Shown here: positions 12,678-23,672 of the stretch, in pieces
How the letters are laid out: each line of letters begins with the position of its first letter
Position numbering within the stretch: the first letter of the stretch is position 1
Source of the DNA: Aquilaria yunnanensis
Lineage: Eukaryota > Streptophyta > Magnoliopsida > Malvales > Thymelaeaceae
Length of the DNA: 64,000 nt
Direction: 5' to 3'
Assembly: GCA_039654915.1 (NCBI GenBank)
Contig: CM077599.1
Coordinates: 2,296,501 to 2,360,500 of the forward strand
Notes under the pieces: generated by a model
What the model was told of the DNA's origin: nothing
Database searches by the model: none
Seen by the model: only the letters and a program-made list of their open reading frames with translations
Position numbers and translations under genes: made by a program

Positions 12678-12970
12678 GAAATCGACGGCCACCACCAGTT
12701 CGAAGCCCTCCGGTGCCTTCGAACGGGTGGAGACAGCAGTAGGGTACCGCTCAAGCAATCGCTGATTGATTCTCAATTTTCAGCAATGAAGTGTTTCAAG
12801 AGGTCCATCAGGGTCTGCTTCTCGGCGATAATCTTCTGCACGCTAAATGCCGCCTTTTGCGCCCTCAAATGACACCAAATCCTGCGAAATTGATGGCCAC
12901 AACCAGTTCGAAACCATCCGGTGACTCTGAACGGGTGGAGACGGCAGTAGGGAACAGCCCAGGCAAGCGT
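12678..12970. repeat. 85-bp direct duplication, period 208
   Basis: Text beginning GAAATCGACGGCC at 12678 recurs as GAAATTGATGGCC at 12886. Both copies contain CCAGTTCGAA, CGAACGGGTGG-like text and CAGTAGGG. Frames over both copies encode TTSSKPSG..ERVETAVG. It lies in the GC-rich core of the surrounding element. Confidence 0.75.
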
Positions 12971-13020
12971 CCACATTACTAATCTCCGCTTGCAGATTGG
13001 ACGATCTCATTCTGGCTGGG

Positions 13021-13090
13021 ACGATTTCAATGAGTACGGCCGAGAGAGGATGATTTCAATGAGCACGACTGAGAAAAGGATGATTTCGAT
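13021..13090. repeat. Three ~30-bp direct repeats
   Basis: GATTTCAATGAG-type units begin at about 13022, 13051 and 13081. The third is partial. Confidence 0.6.
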
Positions 13091-13568
13091 GAACGGAACC
13101 TATTGCATTACCACTAGAGAGAGGCGGAGGGAGGGGTGGAAGGTAAGCTTGGTTTCTTGATGTTCAAGAAGACAAACAGACCAGTTTTGTTTTCTTGATA
13201 CAAATCCATTCAGGGAGCATGTTCAGGAAGTCCGTAAAGACGAACAAACCATATTAGTTTTGGTTTTTTAATGTTTTTGTGTTGGGAAGGAAAAAATCAA
13301 AAGCATGGGCTCATTCTTGCTATCTAGGAAGTTTAGAATGGTTAAAATTATTGATTATAAAAGTTTATAAACCAAAATTGTTATTTTATTTTTATTTTAA
13401 TAATAATTAATATCATATCAGCAATTTTGTCTGATTTAACACTGAAATTAACGAAAATGACCTAATTGAGACATGAAAATAAGGTAGAGTATTTTAATAA
13501 GACGAATTTAAGGTAGAGTACCAATTTAGGATATGAAAATAAGTTAAGGCACCCATGGTATAATTTAT

Positions 13569-15122
13569 GTAAATTGCACCTACAGTGTGTAAACTTTTTT
13601 ATTTGTCCTAAATAAGTCCTTAATCTAAGGGCCAATTTGTTTTGGCTAAAGTCAACTAACTTTTTTTAACTTTTTCATCTTTTTTACGTGAAACCAATTT
13701 CATTTGAAAGTCAATGTTATGTAGATGCAATAATCAATTTGAAAGTAAATTTTTATGATGTTGTTAAATTTTTATGAATTTTTTTTTTAAGACTTGAAAC
13801 TAGAAAAATTCATAAAAATTTAGTAAGGTTATAAAAATTATATTTTCAATTGATTATTATAGCTACATAATATTAGCTTTTAATTAAAATTAGTTTCAAG
13901 TAAAAAAGATGTAAAAATAAGAAAAAGTCATTTTGTAGTCAATTGACTAAAATTAAAACGAATTGGGTGTAAGTTTTGACCTATTAAAGTCCCTTATCTA
14001 GTTATCTTTAAGATCTTATTATATTTGTGGCCATTCCATCATTTTTATTATTAAATTTAACGGAATCTTAGCTAAGAAAATTTCATCCACGCCCTTACTT
14101 TTCTCATTTCAATAAATATGCTCACAAGTTTTCGTTTAGAAGAAATTGATTACAAGCTAGCTTTAAAATGAAAAAAAAAAATTGTTAGAACTGAAATCAT
14201 TTACTAATAAAATCAGTACTCCTCTTTAAAAAGAAGTAAACACCCAAGTTGGAACACATGGTCACTAAAAAACCATTATTTTATATTTCTCAAAACTTAA
14301 AAACCATCTCTAGCACACGAATTTTTCCAAACTTTATTTATATTTTCATTGTTTTTCTCTACAGCTAGTACGATTTGAAGCTGGGTATAGAAAAATAATA
14401 AAAATTATTTTTTCTTGAAAAAAAAGAAAGAATATGCTAATAGCTAAAATAAACATAAAACAGAACAAGAGGGCCAAGTTCAGGGTTTTCCCCAAAACAA
14501 GTTTGAAACAAGTTCTTGGCCTGGGAGCAATCTCTTCCTCTTCTAATGGATTAGCGGTGGTAACGGCGTTTATGGTATTATGCTTCAAAAATGGGTGACG
14601 GGCTTAGTCCGAATGGCTCGATGGTCCCATCGTGAGGCTCTAGATGGTGAAGATGTGCTGTTTGTTGGTATCTGGAGATTCGCAAGGGGTAAGCAGGAAA
14701 TTGTTTGGTCCAATTTGAAGACTACTGGGGCGAGTAATGGTGTAATCAACGGTTGACTTTTAGCTCAGTGTGTTGGAAGGTTGAGGACGAGGGACAACGT
14801 AGGCAAGTGGCCGGAGAAAGCCTGGCCCTTGCAAATTGGAATGTGACAAAGATGGTGGCATGGACATAAGGGGTCAAAGACCCTAGGGCGCTGAGCGTTA
14901 GAAAGTAAAAACTTCAGGGCTTATTTATAAAAAAACAAAACCAACCCATGTATGCTAGTATTTTCCATCGAGATCCAGCTAGATTTAAGGGTGAAAATCA
15001 CGAAGGGGACTTTTTTAGGACACGATTTTGAGAGTTAAGGACTTTAATAGGATAAAAGTTATGTCAGAGACCTTAGTTTAGGGCATGAAAAAATGATTAG
15101 GGACTAAATATGAAATTTAGCC
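13569..15122. mobile_element. Pack-type long-TIR element, split by a nested MITE
   Basis: The left arm (13569-13628, continuing 13970-14100) pairs with the reverse complement of about 14960-15122. Shared text includes CCTATTAAAGTCC, GTCCTAAA-AAGTCC and an inward TAAATT start. Copy B of the palindromic MITE interrupts the left arm. The core near 14510-14880 is GC-richer with no recognisable product. Its left end abuts the previous element. No target duplication was resolved. Confidence 0.55.
13629..13969 (-). mobile_element. Palindromic MITE, copy B
   Basis: 341 bp, starting GGGCCAATTTG and ending GAATTGGGTG, flanked by TAA (13626-13628 and 13970-13972). The centre AAGACTTGAAACTAG is the complement of the centre of copy C, so it lies inverted relative to C. 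The arms fold on each other almost end to end. Confidence 0.85.
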
Positions 15123-16135
15123 TTTTGAAAAACACTGTTTTAAACTTTGTCGATTAATTATTTATTTGTTGAGATTAAGTTTATAATGCAGTAGCATTTC
15201 CACTGTTGGCCATTGCTCCAGATAATGGTAAAAAGATAAAAAGCGATGGAAACCAACCCTTTTCCTTGAAAAGGAAAATGGAAGTGCGAAACGCTAGCGA
15301 ATATCGCCCTCCACATGTCCCTACTTTTTAATTCTCGATTCAAATGCTACTCGACTGCATTTTCTGATCATACACTAAACTCTAATTTTCCATCCAAAGG
15401 TATTGTGATAGTTTTTTTACCAGAAAAAAAAAACATGAAATTAATATGCACACACATCCCATCTCATAATATACATACATAAGCATGTCTTTCCGAAATT
15501 ACCAGTTATTAAATAACATAATTACAAAAATAACATTCATCATGTGCATTCTACATAAATGAGATGATACATAATTATGGAAAATAACACATATTTCAAA
15601 ACACAGAAAAAAAAAGGAAAATTGACAATATATTATGGGATTGAAAGAAGTATGATTTATTAAATAGTTTCTCTTCATACATACAATATATATGTAATTA
15701 TTTCTCACCTGATCACAATGGGCAATACACATAATTCCGTATTACTAAACTTTTGTGAGACATAAATTTCCAAAAAAAATTTGTGCAATAATATCTAATA
15801 AAGGCCAAAGCTTTGGATATTGGTATCTCGGTTTGTTAGTTGTGGAGATCATCCGGACACTTGGATTTCTCTTAAAGATAGGTACTTCAATAAATTATTT
15901 TTCCATTTAAAGAATGAACCCTTCAATAATTGGTCCCATAAATATTTCCTATACGGAAAATAAAAAGAAAAGAAAAGACAAAAAAGGGGTCAGCGTTCGG
16001 CTCCGGCTTTGTTGTACCGTACTAATCTAGACGGAAAGAGGAAGAAACTTTTTTGGGCTGAGTACCAACGATAACAAAAAGCCCATGGGCCCATTGAAAG
16101 ATTTGACTCCAGATACGCTGCCGACCATGGGTACT
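15123..16135. other. AT-rich intergenic sequence
   Basis: No domain or element boundary was recognised. Short frames at 15158-15343 and 15499-15732 look random. Confidence 0.5.
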
Positions 16136-16144
16136 ATTTATCAC

Positions 16145-17273
16145 GGGCAAAAGTATTAAATTTGTCACTAAACTATAACACCCAATTCGTTTTAACTTTA
16201 GTCAATTGACTATAAAATGACTTTTTATTATTTTTACATCTTTTTTACTTGAAATTAATTTTAATTAAAAGCCAATATTATGTAGCTACAATAATCAATT
16301 GAAAATATAATTTTTATAATCTTACTAAATTTTTATGAATTTTTCTAGTTTCAAGTCTTAAAAAAGAAAAATTCATAAAAATTTAACAACATCCTAAAAA
16401 TTTACTTTCAAATTGATTATTGCATCTACATAACATTGACTTTCAAATGAAATTGGTTTCACGTCAAAAAGATGAAAAAGTTAAAAAAAGTTAGTTGACT
16501 TTAGACGAAACGAATTGGCCCTAAAAAGTAGAGTAATTTTTTCACTAAACTCTTTTTATAGGTAAATTTGCCACTTACACTTTCATTATGAGAAATTTTG
16601 TCACTGGTCGTTAAATTGTATGAATATTTCGTTTGTTCGGAGAATATTTTTCCATAGCACAACTCTTAAAATTGGTCCTTGAAAATTTTCTCTTTAGCCT
16701 TTAGCTATCCAAATATTTCACAACACCTAAATAAGTCAAAATCTTACATTTGACCACACGTCCCCATTACTAAGTCTTATTGTTTTCAATTTCTTCATTG
16801 TTGTTGAGTAACCCTCAAACGTCGCAATTATCAATTCTTTATTTTAGTACTATAATGCTTCTAGATTTAATTATACTTGCACTAATCGAACCCTATTTGA
16901 TTAGAGTTTGTCCTAAAAAGTGTTTCAACGAGTGTTGCCAGGATTTATGGAATAGTGAAGGTAATGCCGATGGTGGAAAGAATGGAGAATGACAAAGGGT
17001 ATAAGGGTTTATTGGAGTAAAGATGATGATAAAAATGATAGATTCAAAAAATTAGGTGCTAGGGTGTTAGGTAAAGGAAACTTGGAAGTGAAACTTATTT
17101 TTTTTCCACGTTTGTCACGTTAAGCAATTTTAACGGTCAATAGCAGATTTGCCCCCACCAGCAATAATTGATGGTAAATTTGCAACTTAAAAAAAAAAAT
17201 TAATGGCAAATTTGCCCATAAAGCAAAATTACTCTACTCCCTACAGTTTAGTGGTAAATTTGCCACTTTTACC
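16145..17273. mobile_element. Non-autonomous long-TIR (Mutator-like) element, split by a nested MITE
   Basis: The left arm GGGCAAAAGTATTAAATTTG..CACTAAACT resumes after the MITE as GTAGAGTAATTTT. The reverse complement of the right arm reads GGTAAAAGTGGCAAATTTAC, CACTAAACTG and then GTAGAGTAATTTT without interruption. The flanks are ATTTATCAC (16136-16144) and ATTTATCAT (17274-17282), a 9-bp duplication with one difference. The core (about 16680-17130) includes a 70-residue frame of no known family. Confidence 0.8.
16179..16521 (+). mobile_element. Palindromic MITE, copy C (best preserved)
   Basis: 343 bp from CACCCAATTCG to CGAATTGGCCC, with TAA at 16176-16178 and 16522-16524. Left and right halves are inverse complements to within a few bases of the centre (16345-16365), including AATTTTTATGAATTTTTCT against its inverse. 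Harbinger/Tourist assignment rests on the TWA duplication and GGCC-type ends. Confidence 0.9.
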
Positions 17274-17550
17274 ATTTATCATAGGCTGATATGGAAGTGC
17301 AAACATGGTATTCAAAACTTTAAATGGGCGTTTCATTTCATTTCATTTTATTGTTTTTTGTATCACTCTTAGTATGCAGAAAAGGAAAAACAAATTCTGC
17401 AGGAATTTGGGTTAAAGCTTTAAGTGGGTATTTCATCTAAGATTATTTTTTTTTATATAAATCAAAATTTAAATTAGAGTGGATATTGTATTTTTTAAAT
17501 TCAATGAACACTGTACATTTTTAGACTCATGAATAAAGTTAAAAAAAATA

Positions 17551-20525
17551 GAGAAAACTATAAAAACCTTCTTGAGGTTTGGTGAAACCTACAGTTTCAT
17601 CCTTACTATTTCAAAAACCTACAATCCCCCCCCCCCACATTGTTAGCTCCGTTAGAAGGATCGTTAGATGAGGAGTGAAAAGTTAGGAAAACCATTATGA
17701 ATTAGGTGCCAGCTTTCCCTCTCAACCTTTCATGTCCAACCCCTTCCTTAAATGTAGGTTTACCAAAAAAAAAATTGCATTTCTACTCATTCATTGTCTT
17801 TTATTTTGCTATATATTCTCAGCGCAAAGCTAGGGTTTGTGCAAATGAAAAATTTCATCATCATCAATGATAGAGACAAAGCAATTCCAATGGGGTTGTA
17901 ACTAGAAAGTGTAACAAGTGAGGAAATTTTGAGTTTTTTTCAAATTCATTGCTTGGGTTAGGGGGGTATGTCTGTAGTGGAATCACTATTTTGATGATCA
18001 ATTGGAAAAAGTGTGGGTTTTTAGGTTGTCTGTATCTGCTTGTGAAGTTGTTTTATTTGTTTGTTTTGTAGGAACCATGCTGCATGACCTATTGTTTTAT
18101 AAGGAAGATGATGATGTTCTTACAGAGCTTGTATATGTACACAATAGGGTAAATCCTGACTGTTATTTATACCTTGACATGATTGACATGATTTGAAAGA
18201 AATTGTTTCTGGAAGAGCAATATTTGACTTTGGAGATAAAGACTAAAAATGGGATAAGGATTGAGAATGACGTTGACATATTGAAAATGTTTTGAAATTA
18301 TGATGAAGCAATTGATGATGAATAAACTATGTCCCCTAGTGGACATGGACGTGGAATGGAAAGAAGATGAAAAATCTTTAGATAATGAAGAAGTATGTGA
18401 GAGAGTAGTTATTGATGTTGAAAGTAATAACTTAGAAGTTGAACATGAAGAAAAAAGAGGTAGGGAAAAAGAGGATGGTTTGGGGGTTCAGAACCAGACC
18501 GAAGATGATAATAAGCCATTAATTGGAGAGGGTAATGTTCCAGTTGATAATGAGCCAAACATAGGAGAGGGTGATGTAAATGTTTATAATAAGCCAGACA
18601 TGGGAGAATGTGAGTTAAGGGGGACCAATGCACAGGATGACCTCCTACATGACCTAAATGAGGCAAATAGAGGTGAGGCTGAAGGTGAACACATCCTAAA
18701 AAAAGATAAAGAAAGAGGAATAAGTAAGGGAAAAGGACGAGTGAGAAGGAGAAGGATAATGAGATACATTGAATTATGAAATGATAAAAGAAAGAATAAA
18801 GAGAATAATGAGGATGATGGTGACCAAAATGAAAATGATGCCACTATGGTTAATGATGAAAGGGTAAACTTGAGTGGTGAAGTGTTCGAGTTGTCAAAAG
18901 ATTATGGTGATGATAAGTGGTTGGATGAAAGGGATGTTGAACAAAAGAGTAAAAGTGAATGTAAGGAAGAGGAAGAACATTTTGAGGATGAAAATGAAGG
19001 GATGACCATCATCTGAATGACTTGGGGAGTGAGTCACTGCATGATAAGTTTACAACATATGATAATGCATCTGAGTTTATGAAAATGATGGGGGTAGAAA
19101 TTTGATAAAAGCGTTAAGATAATGGCTAAGGAGTTTAGGAGGACCCCAAAAGGTAATATTATGTTTAAATGATTTCATGTTTTCAGAAATGTTAACTACT
19201 TCAGAAAAGTGTTGGTAGACTACTGTATTGAGGAGAAATATGAATTAAAGAGAATAAAGAATGAACTTGTTAGAGTAAAAGCTGTATGTATGAGTGAGAG
19301 ATGCACTTGGCGTATCCTTATCTCTCTATTGCCTTATAAGAAGGCATTTATGGTGAAAACTCTAAATGAGGAACATAGATGTCTTAGACCTTCTAAGAAC
19401 TCAAACACAAATTCTAGATGGATTGTAAGCAAACTCAAATATTTTCTTAAAGAGTAATTAGGCATGAGCTATGGTTTAATGACAAAGCATTTGGAGAGAC
19501 AATTTTGAATTAAAGTTTCAGATATGTAACTGTGCGGGGGCCAAGAAATGGGTAAGGGATGAAAATAAAGGAAAACATGCTGAGTCTTATGCTAAGTTGA
19601 AAAAATGAAGCTTGTTGGTTTTAGATTATAACCCAAATAGTGTTGTCAATATGGAGTTTTGCCTTAGGCCTAAATTAACTGTAAGATAGCCTCACTTTAA
19701 GAGGCTATTTGTATACTTTGATGCATGTATTAAAGGATTCTTGAAATGATGTAAACCCTTTATTGGAGTTTATGGATATTTCACTAAAGGTCCATATGGA
19801 GGATTGGTTTTAGTTGTTGTTGTCTTATATGGAAATAATGGAATCTTCTCTTTTGCAATTGGGATTATGGAGGCTATGTATAAGAAAAGTTATTTATTGT
19901 TCCTACAAAGCCTCAAGGAGGCTATTGGTGATGAGGCATATACCTTCACGTGTAACAAACAAAATGTGAAAAACTAGTATTAATATCTTTTTGTATTTGT
20001 TTATGTTATCAAATGTAGAATCTGACTGTGTGTTTATTTGAATTCTAGGGTTTAATTGATGTTGTAGCCATGACATATCTGTAAGTCAAACACAAATTTT
20101 ATACCATACACTTTTATGCCAACTTCAGAGCAAAGTTTAGGTTTTCGGAAGACTGTGAAAGCCTACAATGTCACTAAATTTAATATTGTCATGAAGTCTA
20201 TATGTAATTCTGACAAAAGTGGTTTTGCCTATAACTAGCTTAGAGAAAAGTCTGCTAAGTCTTGGTCTAAATTAGGGTATGACCACTTCTGTAAGATTAG
20301 ACACCTCCCAATGTTGACTATAACACAATCCTTGAATTTATCTTACCAGGGACATTACCCCCACTCTATTTAGGTTTTTTTCAACTCATATTGAACTCTC
20401 ATTTCTCTAACAATCCTTTTGACGGAGTTAACGGCACAGGGGGGAGGAGGATTGTAGGTATTTCAAATAGTAAGGATGAAACTACAAGTTTCACCAAACC
20501 TCATTGAGGTTTTTTTAATTTTCTC
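17551..20525 (+). mobile_element. Decayed MuDR-type Mutator element with ~125-bp TIRs
   Basis: Left TIR 17551 to about 17675 and right TIR about 20400-20525 both start GAGAAAA. They share GAGGTTTGGTGAAAC, AGTTTCATCCTTACTATTT, ACCTACAATCC and a CTCCGT..AAGGAT..GTTAGA tail. The left arm has an 11-base C run at 17628-17638. Between them lie broken parts of a MuDR transposase. At 2,975 bp the copy lacks the C-terminal SWIM zinc-finger half, so it has an internal loss as well as point decay. Confidence 0.9.
18002..20330 (+). pseudogene. MuDR-family transposase, multiply disrupted
   Basis: Order of remnants: a PB1-like N-terminal part (18078-18295, with LYLDMIDMI and IENDVDILKMF); an acidic linker (18300-19070) with repeats of the type NKPLIGEG, NEPNIGEG and NKPDMGEC; the MuDR DNA-binding domain (19060-19457), with VDYCIEEKYELKRIKN, CTWRIL and EEHRCLRPSKNSN; and the start of the MULE catalytic domain (about 19600-20330), with KGPYGGLVLVVVVLYGNNGI and LLFLQSLKEAIGDE. 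The usual GVDGC motif, whose Asp is the first catalytic acid, reads GVYGY (Tyr codon 19771-19773). Several stops separate the pieces. The protein would act in the nucleus as a cut-and-paste transposase; this copy cannot. Confidence 0.9.
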
Positions 20526-20534
20526 AAAAAAATA

Positions 20535-21030
20535 AAAAGAAATGAATTCAGAATGAATGAATGAGAAAGTTAAAAAAACGTCCCTAAGGAGAGGGGAGGG
20601 GAGGGCTGAGGAAACAGATGAGAGTCCTAGGTAGGTGTGCTTGTTCAGTTTTTTTTTTATTTTAACCAAAATTGAATGGCCAAGTTTATTTGGTTATCGG
20701 TCTTATGTACTAATAACCGAATAAACCGAATTATAGGAAAAAAAACAGAAATAAAAAAAAATTGGTTATTCAGTTTTTAATCAAAATAACCTAATTCTAT
20801 AAATACATATTCCAATCACATAGCAAACATCTATAATCCATTCCAAATTTAAACATCACATACATACACATAACAAATATTCATCACATATATAATTCTT
20901 CCCAAATCTCAAACATAAATACTAGTAAAATAAAAAATTAATTATTTCGGTTAACCAAATTTTAATTGAGGTAAAAAAAAATTGAACTAAATTTCTATAT
21001 TAGTTTTCAATTATAACCAAAAGTTAAAAT
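20535..21030. mobile_element. Small GGTTATTCGGTT-type element or remnant
   Basis: Text such as AACCGAATAAACCGAATTAT (20708) and TTCGGTTAACCAAATTTT (20946) gives a loosely inverted arrangement similar to the element at 10136-10630. Ends and target duplication were not resolved. Confidence 0.3.
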
Positions 21031-21034
21031 TATA

Positions 21035-21386
21035 CTCCCTCTATTCTAATTCAAATGAAACGTATTCCTTTTTAGAATGTCTCAAAAAGTTGAAATGTTT
21101 TCTCTTTTGAAAAATTTTAAACAATCAATTTATCCTCTTATCATCCTTTAAACTCTTACTACAAAAAATTCAAAAAAAAATCTTTTTTAAATTTTCACTC
21201 AATCTATCACCACACAAAATCCAAAAAAAGAATATTTTCTTTTGTAATCATTATTTAAACTCTTACTACACAAAATTCAAAAAAAAAATAGTTTCATGGG
21301 TGAAATTGAGAAAAAATAATATAAATTACATACACCTTAATCTCTATGCTTGGATAAATAATTCATTTATTTTAGGACGAATGGAG
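21035..21386. mobile_element. Stowaway-like MITE
   Basis: Starts CTCCCTCTATTCTAATTCAA after TA (21033-21034) and ends GGACGAATGGAG before TA (21387-21388). Interior phrases such as AAACTCTTACTACA are shared with the remnant at 37646-37905. Confidence 0.7.
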
Positions 21387-21439
21387 TATCTAAAATTGAT
21401 AACTAAAAAATTAAATTTTTTTTACTATTTGCTTGTTTT

Positions 21440-21670
21440 GAATGTAACAAAAATTTTAATCACCGCTCGTCGTGGGATTTGCGGCGGTCGACAAAATATG
21501 GGACAGAGAAGACAAATGTTCTCAACGGAACGTCAAACGAAGTGTCGAAGTCTCGTCAAATAATACCGGAGCGGAGGTTGATTAGCTGTAGCCCCTGCCT
21601 AGCGAAGAAAATGTGGTTCATTTGGTCGCTGCCGACTGCCCTTCCCATCACCAAGCCCACGCCATAGTAT
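21440..21670 (-). other. GC-richer fragment of possible gene origin
   Basis: Set in AT-rich DNA, this stretch has an open minus-strand frame reading YYGVGLVMGRAVGSDQMNHI and then FFARQGLQLINLRSG. A plus-strand frame (21479-21667) also runs across it. I do not recognise the family. No start, splice site or promoter defines a gene. Confidence 0.3.
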
Positions 21671-22202
21671 AGGTTGCTGTCCTTTTTTTTCGTCAAAATT
21701 AATTTCTTGATTTCAACAATATATAGCATATAAACACGTATAAGTATTCGGCAATGAATAAATTAAAACTGACGCTTATTTCATAAATATTTTTTTAAGG
21801 ATGCATATACTATATCCGGATTTTAAAAAGTAGAGGAACATTTCCACATTTTTCAAACATGTTAGTACCATATTCCATACCTTCAGTGCAGAAACCAATT
21901 TGAAGAAGAGTATGTGTGTGTGTGTACAAGACAAAAAGCTAGCTAGCTACATATCTTTTTTTCTCAACTTTCATTTTCGATTAGGACATCCACCGTGCGT
22001 TGTGATGGGTCATAAGTGGAGCCAAAATGGCCATTACTTTATAGGTTGCGTTCCCTTTCAATGTCTGGCAAATAAATGAATGCATCCAACATTAGATATA
22101 TATATAAATATAGCTGAGTTTAATTTCGTTCTTCCTCTCCCTGATCATCATTCTACCTTTTGAATATTATTCTCTCTCCAATACTCCATTAATAATAATA
22201 AT
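21671..22202. other. AT-rich intergenic sequence with a TG microsatellite
   Basis: A (TG)n tract lies at 21911-21925. Nothing else was recognised. Confidence 0.6.
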
Positions 22203-22212
22203 ATTATAATAA

Positions 22213-23663
22213 GAATAAAATCCACCGGCAATCTCTTATCTTATATTTTTGTTCTAAATAATTTATTAAGGTTATCTTATTGAAATCCTTTATTTCATAT
22301 TGCATATTCTAATTAGGTATTTTTTTTTTCAATTTCATTGTTAAGTTGGATGAAAATTGCTGACATGACATTGTTTAATATTAAAATAAATGTAAAATAA
22401 CAAGTTTACTCCCTCAAACTTTTCCAATAATAGTTTTCAACCCTAAAAAAATTTAAATCAACTATTTACCCCCAATATCTCCAAATCCTCCAGGCCATTC
22501 CAAACCACCACCTTGTCCGATTGTCTTTGGCCCAAAGAGCTGTTCAACAAAGATTTGGACACCATCTTCTAGGAGAGGCAAGCAAGGAGTGGTTTGGTTT
22601 AGGTTTTTATGGCAGTGACGAGGGATAGCTTCCAGGAGAGGTAGCCAGGGAACGGCGAGTAATTAGGAATCGCCACATAGGGCTCTGACGGATGACGACA
22701 ATGGCGGCTCAGGCTTACTGATATGGCAACGGGAATGACGGCCAATGTGTATGGGGACGAGGACAAGGTGCCGATTTTGGTTTTACCAATACTAAATTTG
22801 GCTTCGATAACTTGGAGTAAGCAAATTTGGGTTTTGCAAGTTGCAACCAGATCTGTGGTTTGCCCTTCAAATTCCTCCCGACACCTTTATAAACCAAAAG
22901 ACGCCGAACCCTAATTCAAATGGCTGGCGAGTCGATCAAGGGTTCTAAGAAATCTTCGTTCTTCTCGACGGCAAGTGGCAAGTCAATTGATTGTTTCTTC
23001 CTTCCACTAGCTACTTACGAATCTCTATAGTGAAGCTTACTGGATGATTCTTCGTCCTCCAATCTAAGAAATGGAATCTTGACCATGATTTTCCCAATCA
23101 CAAAGAAAAAATGCTTGGAATCATAATCGGTACCCCTATTTTCTTGCAAGCATCTTTGGCCCTTGTGACTCGCCCCCTGAGTTTTGTTCTGCTATTGCCG
23201 GATTTGCTTGAAGTGGCTGGAATTGGCCTCGCCCATGCCTTTGTTGTCACTACCCTCACCAACACTCTCCTGAAAGATCGAATCGCACTCACCATCATGC
23301 CGTCACTGCCCTCATTGTTGGATTTCATTGCAAAACCATCAAATTTGAATCGCAATGAACAGGTTTGAGAAATAGCAAGAAAGATGAATATAGGTTTGGT
23401 TGAATATAAGATTTAAAAATTTTGAGTGTTAAAATGATTGATTGGAAAAATTTAGGGACTAAATTTTTTATTTTACATTTCTTTTAGTATTAAACAATGC
23501 CACGTAAGCATTTTTTATCCAACTTAATGGTGACATTAACAAAAAAATACTCAATTGGGACACATAATATGAGATAAGAGACTTCTATATGACAACTTTA
23601 AGATAAGGTACTCATTTGGGATAAAAATAATAATAAGCTAAGGATCCCTGGTGGATTTTACCC
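22213..23663. mobile_element. Pack-type long-TIR element with GC-rich core
   Basis: The left arm starts about GAATAAAATCCACCGG. The reverse complement of the right end reads GGGTAAAATCCACCAGG. They remain alignable for about 200 bp (TTAAGTTGGAT, CATTGTTTAATA and AAATGTAAAATAA in both). This vocabulary is shared with the elements at 11602 and 34421, so the three are probably one family. The core 22480-23370 is GC-rich with opposing frames (23111-23368 plus, 23098-23355 minus) and no recognised domain. Flanks ATTATAATA and ATAACAATA are only weakly alike. Confidence 0.65.
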
Positions 23664-23672
23664 ATAACAATA

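Larger units (their letters stand above)
11602..13567. mobile_element. Pack-type long-TIR element carrying GC-rich core and a nested MITE
   Basis: The left arm (11602 to about 11800) aligns with the reverse complement of 13340-13567 over about 200 bp. Shared phrases are CTTAGCTTATTTTCGTAT-like text, TCTTAAATTCGTCTTAT and ATTAATATTAAAATAAA. The core 12492-13330 is GC-richer and unlike the flanks. It contains an 85-bp duplication (12678 and 12886) and three ~30-bp repeats (13021-13090). A palindromic MITE (12157-12491) sits between the left arm and the core. No clear target duplication was found. Confidence 0.65.
17542..20534. repeat. Perfect 9-bp target duplication around the MuDR-type element
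   Basis: AAAAAAATA occurs at 17542-17550 and 20526-20534, directly outside the inverted ends. Nine base pairs is the Mutator signature. The A-rich composition makes chance agreement somewhat easier. Confidence 0.8.

Noticed and set aside
18300..18779. A 159-residue acidic frame as a separate gene
   Set aside because: It is the acidic linker between the PB1-like and DNA-binding parts of the decayed MuDR transposase.
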